Shown piece by piece: positions 59,041 to 64,000 of a DNA stretch of 64,000 nt. The position numbers and the translations under genes are program-made. Below the pieces are notes generated by a model, which was given only the letters and a program-made list of their open reading frames with translations, had not been told where the DNA came from and made no database searches. Numbering within the stretch: the stretch's first letter is position 1; each line of letters starts with the position of its first letter. The DNA comes from Biomphalaria glabrata (lineage: Eukaryota; Mollusca; Gastropoda; Planorbidae), in NCBI RefSeq assembly GCF_947242115.1, contig NC_074720.1:44233529-44297528 (forward strand), written 5' to 3'.

Positions 59041-62000
59041 CTGTGTCAATACATTGAAAGTGTAATGGGTTTAATTTGAAAGGAAATATGAACTAATTTA
59101 GTGTTAAATCTGACATTTCTAAAGAGGGAACACAAGAACTATCAGACACATTTAAAAAGACAAAACAGGTTAAAGTAGTAGATGACACATTGGACAAAAA
59201 AAAATTCTTCAGTCTAAACTCTGACTCATGAAATTTGTCTTACACTTACATCTTTCAGTCCAAATTCTGCCTCATTTTCCACTTTGATTGAGAAAAATCT
59301 ACCGCCGGTTCCTCGTGTTCGTTGACAAGCATGCTTGTGACGTGACTCGTGAAGATATTTCTGAAAAAAATATTTTTTTTTTTAAATATGATATATGGGT
59401 ACAGAGAAAATGAAGAAAACTTCAGTGGTAACTAGATGAGTTAAAATTTTTTTTTACTAAATTAAATAATAATTTTAACCCAACAGCACCTTTGAAATGC
59501 TGCTTTACAGACTAAGGGAAGGAAGATAACTCAAACACAAAATCTTGTATAATCAATATAAGTTTGCTAATTTCAAAAATATTTTCAAAATTAAAAATAA
59601 ATAGGAAAACCAATGTAATAGAATAGAATAACAACAGAACAAAGCCTCATTATCAATCCATTAGGATCTCCTACAGAAAGTTCTGGGCACTATTTCAACA
59701 AAATGTGTATATAGTAAATAATTATATTTAATTTTCAAACAATGAAAAAAAAAAAAGCTAAGGTTTTCAGTATTAAAAAAAAATAAATTCTTCTAACTTG
59801 TGTGTGAGAATAGCTGAATTTTCTATATAGAAAAACATTTTTAAACACTTGAACTTTCTACACCATCCAACCACATTTGAATTTATTTGTTCGTATATAG
59901 AGTTTGAAACAATTTTTTTGGTCTGATTATAGCCCTATATTAAGTGTATCTGTAACATTCAAAATTACAAAAATGTTTTTTCAGGGCTAGGAAAGGAAAA
60001 CATTTACAAAGGGTAGATATGTTAATTTTTTTTTTAATTGTTACAATCACTTTTTTTGCATCAATAAAAGGCAAATAAACACACACAAAAATGTGCAAAT
60101 AAAAACACAGCTACGAGGTTTAAACTTGTTTTACATTTTCCTAATGAAATTTTATATTTATTTTTTTTTTTTAATCTCATTCAAATAATATATATAAATC
60201 TTTACCTACTTTAAAAAGAACATTCAAATAGAATGATTTGCAGATGCTTGTAATGAAAAAAAACAAAAAATACAGTATCTTTAGCTTTAATAATCAAGTG
60301 GTGGGAACAAACTTTGCAAAAATATTAGGAAACTTTCTATACCCTCGTTTGTGAATCACCATGACGCGAAGACCTAAATAATAAAAGTTGTGGAATTCTT
60401 TCAAAATGAAGTAGAAATTAACTATATTTAGTATTTTCTTTAAATAATGTTACAAATTAATTACATTACATGAGATTTACTGCACAAAGCGGTTGGGGCA
60501 CACCTGACACCAGTCATACAGGCAACCATTCATGGTCTAGATCTAGATCTATATAAAAAGTATTCAAATTAAAGAATCTAGATCTAGATCCAGATATCTA
60601 TCTAGAATGATTGAAAATCACTGAAGATCTGCATCAAGATTTTTAGTCCTAGATTCTAGATAAAATGAGATGGTTTTAAATAAAAACCCTTCAACTATGT
60701 AAATAGTCTGATATTGAATGGGTGCATGTACAAAACAAATCCAAACAAAAAAAAAAATCTAATTATTTTTTCATAAAAAAAGAAAAACAATCCTATAAAA
60801 AATTTCAAATGTTTTTTTTTATCACACAATGATGGGAAAAAATGAGATTTGTTTTGTCTAAAAAAATGGATCAGACAAAAATTATTTTTTTTTAATTCCC
60901 ATCCCTGAATAATACATCTAGCAATGCCAGTAATACAAAAAAAATGAAATGTTTTCTCAGTTTCATGTATATGGTTAATAAGTATTGAAACATTTTTTAA
61001 TTGTGCTCTGTATGTAAAAATGTAATTTCTATTATGAGAAAAGAGTGTTTTAAAGGAAGGCGACCCAAAGGCAGACAATGAATGCAATGGATTGATGATG
61101 TGGAGGCAGATCTGCAACAGCTTGGGGTTAGGGTGTGGAGAAAAAAGGCCCAGGAGAGATCTGAATGGAAGGATGTGTTGCAGCAGGCCAGAGCCCTCCA
61201 TGGGCTGTAGCGCCACTGGGATGGATGGATGGAAAGTAGCACTGTACCATCATATACAAACCAAATGAAACTTGTATAACTTGACACCAAACAGACAATA
61301 AATACATCAAATACAAACCTAATACCTCTACAAACCATAAAAAAAGGTTTAGAACAGTGATTCTCATCACTGACCTTACGTTTCCGAACAACTTTTCCAG
61401 AACTTTCTAGTTTGGCTCTGGCCTCTCTTCTTTTCAAAATACGGTGATACTGTTTGGCGTTCACATAGAGAGGTTGTGTGGATTCATCCTCTGGGTCTTC
61501 AGCTGCTATTTGAATTCTTCCAGTGGCTTGGGGAGTGGTTGTTGTATTCATAGATCCAGTTAGTGTGGACTGGAATGGACAAAAGAAAATGTCATTAATG
61601 TCAAAGTCACCTCTAATTCAAGTATCATTGGTCCAAATTAACAAATTAAAAAAATAACACACTTTCAAGTCAATAAAATGATAGAGCATCAAAGAAAAAA
61701 TGGTACATTAAAATCAATTATAAACATTTTTTTTTTTTAAATATGTGGAATTAATAGGAGATAGGTCTTACGCACAAGTTTTGAATATAAAATATTACTA
61801 TTTGGGAAACATTGTTTTTGATCAGCATTTATTTAGATGTAGGTATCACCAACACAAATGAGATTCTAAACAGGATCACATGACCAGGGACGGTCAAACC
61901 AATTGTGGGGTCCTAGGCGAAATGGATTGCGCAGGGAAAGTCTGGGTAGGGGATAATGATAATATGTGAAAATTAAGATAAGCATAATAAGTGAAAATTA

Positions 62001-63667
62001 AGATTGGTATTAGAAAATAAATTAGTCTTAAAGAGTTTGCATTTTATTCATTCTTTATTAAGTACAAAATCACTGTCAAATTATCAACCTATCTACAGTA
62101 GAAGGTTGTTTTCCATCAAAAAGCGAAATAAACATTCAGATCTGCCTTTAAGATTCACTATCGACAACAAAATACTGCTTGTGATATTTTTTATGAGATC
62201 GAGATAAATTTAGATCTTAAGTAAATTAAGTATTTGAACTTTCTGTATTGGTTATAATTCTCCCTACTATTACATTTCTATTAAATGAAAGCGGACAATG
62301 CTTGGTTGTTTTTTTTTTTATCGCGACTAGGATTGGCATTTTACATATTGAATCATCCCAATATGACAATTTTGTCTATTTTTCAGGAGATTTCAGGAGC
62401 TCCTGGAATATCAGGAGACCGCTGGAACCCTCTAATAATAAGTTATAATAGTTTAATTTAATAATTTACACCTAGAATTAGAAGTAGGGGTCCACTGTGC
62501 CCGCAAAAGGTTGCAGTGGCCTAAGGCTGGCTCTGAACACGACATCCCATAATGACCTGCTGACTATTGTCAAAAAACACAAACTAAAACTTTATGGTTA
62601 TATCACAAGGTCCTCAAGGCTTGCAAAGACCTTCCTTCAGGGAACAGTATCAGAAAAAAAAAAGCAGACAGAGAAAGTGATGGGAAGACAAAATAAAAGA
62701 ATGGACAGGCCTCTCATAGAAAAAGACTCTAGGTAAAAGAAAGGAATGGAGAAATAAGGTCAACAGTTCATGTGTGGTGTCCCAATAATTCAATAGATGA
62801 AAGTGAAGGTGATGTCTGAAGCTAGTACGCTTTCTCTAAATGTTTTTTTTTATTGTGATATATATTTCTATACCTTCAGTATCTTTTGGTATACAGTAAT
62901 TATTAAGACACCCTTTACCTAATTAAAAGAATATATTTATAAGATTCCATTTTATTTATTTTTTTCTCTACAACATAAGGTGCTGTGTATAGACAATTAA
63001 ATGAAGACTTCTGACTCATTTCTTAAGATCTTAAAATATGCATCATAGTTATTTCAGTTGGCAGTGAAGTGCAACAAAGAAGGCACTCTAAAAGTACCAA
63101 TGGAAGAAAATTAATCAAACTATTTACAACATTTATGCTCAGTAAGTACCTTTCTAAGTAGCTAGCTGTGTTTAAGTGACTGTCTCTGACAATAAGAATT
63201 CAAGCCAAGTGACAGTGGAAAAAATAAAAGCCAATGGTATTGCCCAAATTTCACTTTTCCAATAAAATGTTTAAAAATTACTTAAGGCTTAAACTGATCT
63301 GCACAAATGTCATGATCTAGATACAAAACATGGGTACTATACACATGTTCCAACAAGGTATGTATATTAATTAAATATACATGTTCCAACCTCATGAACA
63401 TGTTGGCCAAATCATTAACTATTTTCTAATTAACTAAGGCTATGAGTTCAAATTCTGGCAGTGTTCGATCAGTGGAGTGTCCGATGTCCAACAATTAATG
63501 AATAGCCACCTATTGAAAGAAACTTAAGGATCATACCGTCGAGTCTCCATTAACCAAAGTTGTATGTTGAGCTTCACTTGTCTCCTGTTCAACATGGGTC
63601 TCTACCACTGGATTGGTGGCACTGATTTCTTGATGAACTTGTTCTACAACTGGACTTTGGGTCAGTA
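58978..63667 (-). CDS. NFYA: Nuclear transcription factor Y subunit alpha (3' part of gene)
   Basis: Exons 63667-63537, 61569-61375, 59360-59251/59226 and probably 59040-58978 were identified. NF-YA joins the NF-YB/NF-YC histone-fold dimer in the nucleus and inserts into the minor groove of CCAAT boxes in promoters. The A1 helix reads PLYVNAKQYHRILKRREARA, which recruits NF-YB/NF-YC. The A2 segment reads YLHESRHKHACQRTRGTGG followed by RF, which contacts CCAAT. Both closely match the animal NF-YA signature; the linker is GKVVRKRK. The preceding acidic, Gln/Thr/Val-rich exon resembles the activation region. Exons join in phase 0 with GT/AG borders. The first exons lie beyond the right edge. 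The 2-kb introns hold a LINE tail and a hAT element, both outside the splice sites. Confidence 0.93.
59226..59360 (-). CDS. NFYA: NF-YA exon with the CCAAT-contact helix (A2), possible stop
   Basis: The acceptor is a poly-T tract ending ttttttcag. The exon reads KYLHESRHKHACQ, then RTRGTGGRFFSIKVENE. Human NF-YA has HESRHRHAMARKRGEGGRF here, so HAM-A-RK is replaced by HAC-Q-RT. Two 3' ends are possible: read-through to TGA at 59228-59226, giving an SVRQIS tail, or splicing at GAT|gtaagt (59250) to the exon at 59040. The donor is strong, so the spliced form is my preference. Confidence 0.9.
   Translation of the reverse strand, partial: KYLHESRHKHACQRTRGTGGRFFSIKVENEAEFGLKDVSVRQIS
59361..61035. 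other. NF-YA intron, mostly plain AT-rich DNA
   Basis: This intron between the A1 and A2 exons carries many A/T runs and a patch of tagatctagatct-like short repeats at about 60535-60620. No coding signal is seen. Long hydrophobic frames on the minus strand here come from poly-A/T composition. Confidence 0.45.
61038..61235 (+). mobile_element. LINE 3' end in an NF-YA intron
   Basis: The plus strand encodes GRPKGRQ, then WIDDVEADLQQLGVRVWRKK, AQERSEWKDVLQQARALHG and a stop. This is the familiar C-terminal end of a non-LTR reverse transcriptase. It is followed by a short (GGAT)n tail at about 61220-61232, the usual LINE 3' end. It lies antisense to NF-YA and is strongly 5'-truncated. Confidence 0.75.
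61375..61569 (-). CDS. NFYA: NF-YA exon with the subunit-association helix (A1)
   Basis: The acceptor is ttgtccattccag and the donor gtcagt starts at 61374. The 65 codons begin STLTGSMNTTTT, and the core PLYVNAKQYHRILKRREARA is the family hallmark. The exon ends GKVVRKRK at the linker between A1 and A2. The internal Met of GSMNTT is unlikely to be the real start because the frame is open at the acceptor. Confidence 0.95.
61885..62535. mobile_element. Non-autonomous hAT-like element in an NF-YA intron
   Basis: The left end is CAGGGACGGTC and the right end GGCTGGCTCTG. Flanks cacatgac and aacacgac agree at six of eight positions, a decayed 8-bp duplication. The right end (GCAGTGGCCTAAGGCTGGC) is the reverse complement of the start of the element at 39863-40372, so both belong to one family. 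No transposase frame. Confidence 0.6.
62536..62745 (+). mobile_element. LINE ORF2 C-terminal fragment
   Basis: The plus strand encodes NDLLTIVKKHKLKLYGYITR, then SSRLAKTFLQGTVSEKK. This matches the DLLTxVKxRKLxWYGHVxRS segment near the end of many LINE ORF2 proteins. The continuation (about WEDKIKEWTGLS) is in another frame, so the copy is decayed. A hAT element abuts its 5' side. Confidence 0.7.
62746..63536. other. NF-YA intron, no recognised element
   Basis: AT-rich intron DNA between the LINE fragment and the donor of the upstream exon. Nothing recognisable. Confidence 0.45.
63537..63667 (-). CDS. NFYA: NF-YA exon upstream of the conserved domain
   Basis: The acceptor is tgtattccag and the donor is gtatga at 63536. 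It starts with two bases finishing a codon from an exon outside the window, then encodes 43 residues beginning LTQSPVVEQVHQEIS and ending VNGDST, phase 0. The sequence is rich in Gln, Glu, Thr and Val, as expected for the poorly conserved activation region just before the NF-YA core. Confidence 0.8.
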
Positions 63668-64000
63668 CTGGAATACAATAAACACAGGTCTAACATTTTC
63701 TAGTGATTTCATTACATAATGGACATACTATGCGATTTAACAAAAATTTCCTAACATCTTGTGACACCAAGCTAATGTATTACTTTCTTTGAACTATATT
63801 TCTTAAAAACATTGTAATATCAAAGTCAATAAATAGTGATGACAAGCTTACAGTTTCTTTTACATAATGCATGATTAGACTATTTAATTAATAAATATGG
63901 ACATAGCTAAATATAGAGATACAAAACAATTGAAACTATGTACCATGGTAACTTATAATAAAACATTGATCAAGTAAGGCCAAAGTTTCTATTACAATTA
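63668..64000. other. NF-YA intron, right edge of window
   Basis: AT-rich intron sequence upstream of the first visible NF-YA exon. I see no further exon or repeat here. Confidence 0.5.

Noticed and set aside
60695-61551. Hydrophobic minus-strand frames overlapping NF-YA
   Set aside because: One is intron read-through after the A1 exon, the other runs antisense to a LINE tail and through poly-A/T; neither fits a membrane protein.
1-64000. CRISPR arrays, bacterial operons or rRNA
   Set aside because: The regular arrays are minisatellites without unique spacers, and introns and SINEs show that this is animal nuclear DNA.

Overview
The window looks like nuclear DNA from a pulmonate gastropod, most likely a planorbid snail such as Biomphalaria or Bulinus. 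It is AT-rich, intron-containing and packed with decayed repeats. The tRNA-derived SINE families, the jockey/CR1-type LINE with a (TAAGA)n tail and the LINEs ending in a Cys/His finger are of a kind I associate with gastropod genomes. The organism is an inference from repeat content and from the two host genes; nothing here fixes the species.

Two host genes can be assembled, both on the minus strand. (1) A five-exon gene from 45403 down to 26467 encodes a 231-residue secreted protein: signal peptide, one C-type lectin domain, and a Cys-rich PAN/apple-like C-terminus. All four introns are phase 1 and every junction has a GT donor and an AG acceptor. It looks complete. (2) The 3' part of NF-YA, the CCAAT-binding subunit of nuclear factor Y, lies at 63667-58978. 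The conserved subunit-association and DNA-contact helices sit on two adjacent exons; the 5' part of the gene is beyond the right edge.

Weaker gene candidates are an unrecognised 168-codon frame at 5561-6067 (minus) whose 5' side lies in a small inverted-repeat transposon, a C-type-lectin-like open frame at 14262-14510 (plus), and a possible exon at 14817-14955 (minus).

Nearly everything else is transposon-derived. It includes at least six kinds of LINE fragment, three tRNA-derived SINE families, two palindromic MITE families (one flanked by TTAA, one by TA), five non-autonomous hAT-like elements (three with perfect 8-bp target duplications), three LTR-like sequences, and several minisatellites. 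Several insertions are nested with readable target-site duplications: an RNase H LINE inside a jockey/CR1-like LINE (13-bp duplication), a SINE inside a SINE (11 bp), a SINE inside an L2-like LINE tail (6 bp), a LINE tail inside another repeat whose empty site is also in this window, and a hAT element inside an LTR.

Layout: 0.1-22 kb is repeat-dense intergenic DNA with the weak gene candidates; 22-26 kb is hAT elements; 26.4-45.4 kb is the lectin gene with repeat-filled introns; 45.4-54.7 kb is intergenic LTR, LINE and repeat DNA; 54.7-58.9 kb is AT-rich and partly NF-YA 3' flank; 58.9-64 kb is NF-YA. The two genes have no evident functional link: one product is probably an extracellular recognition protein, the other a general transcription factor.
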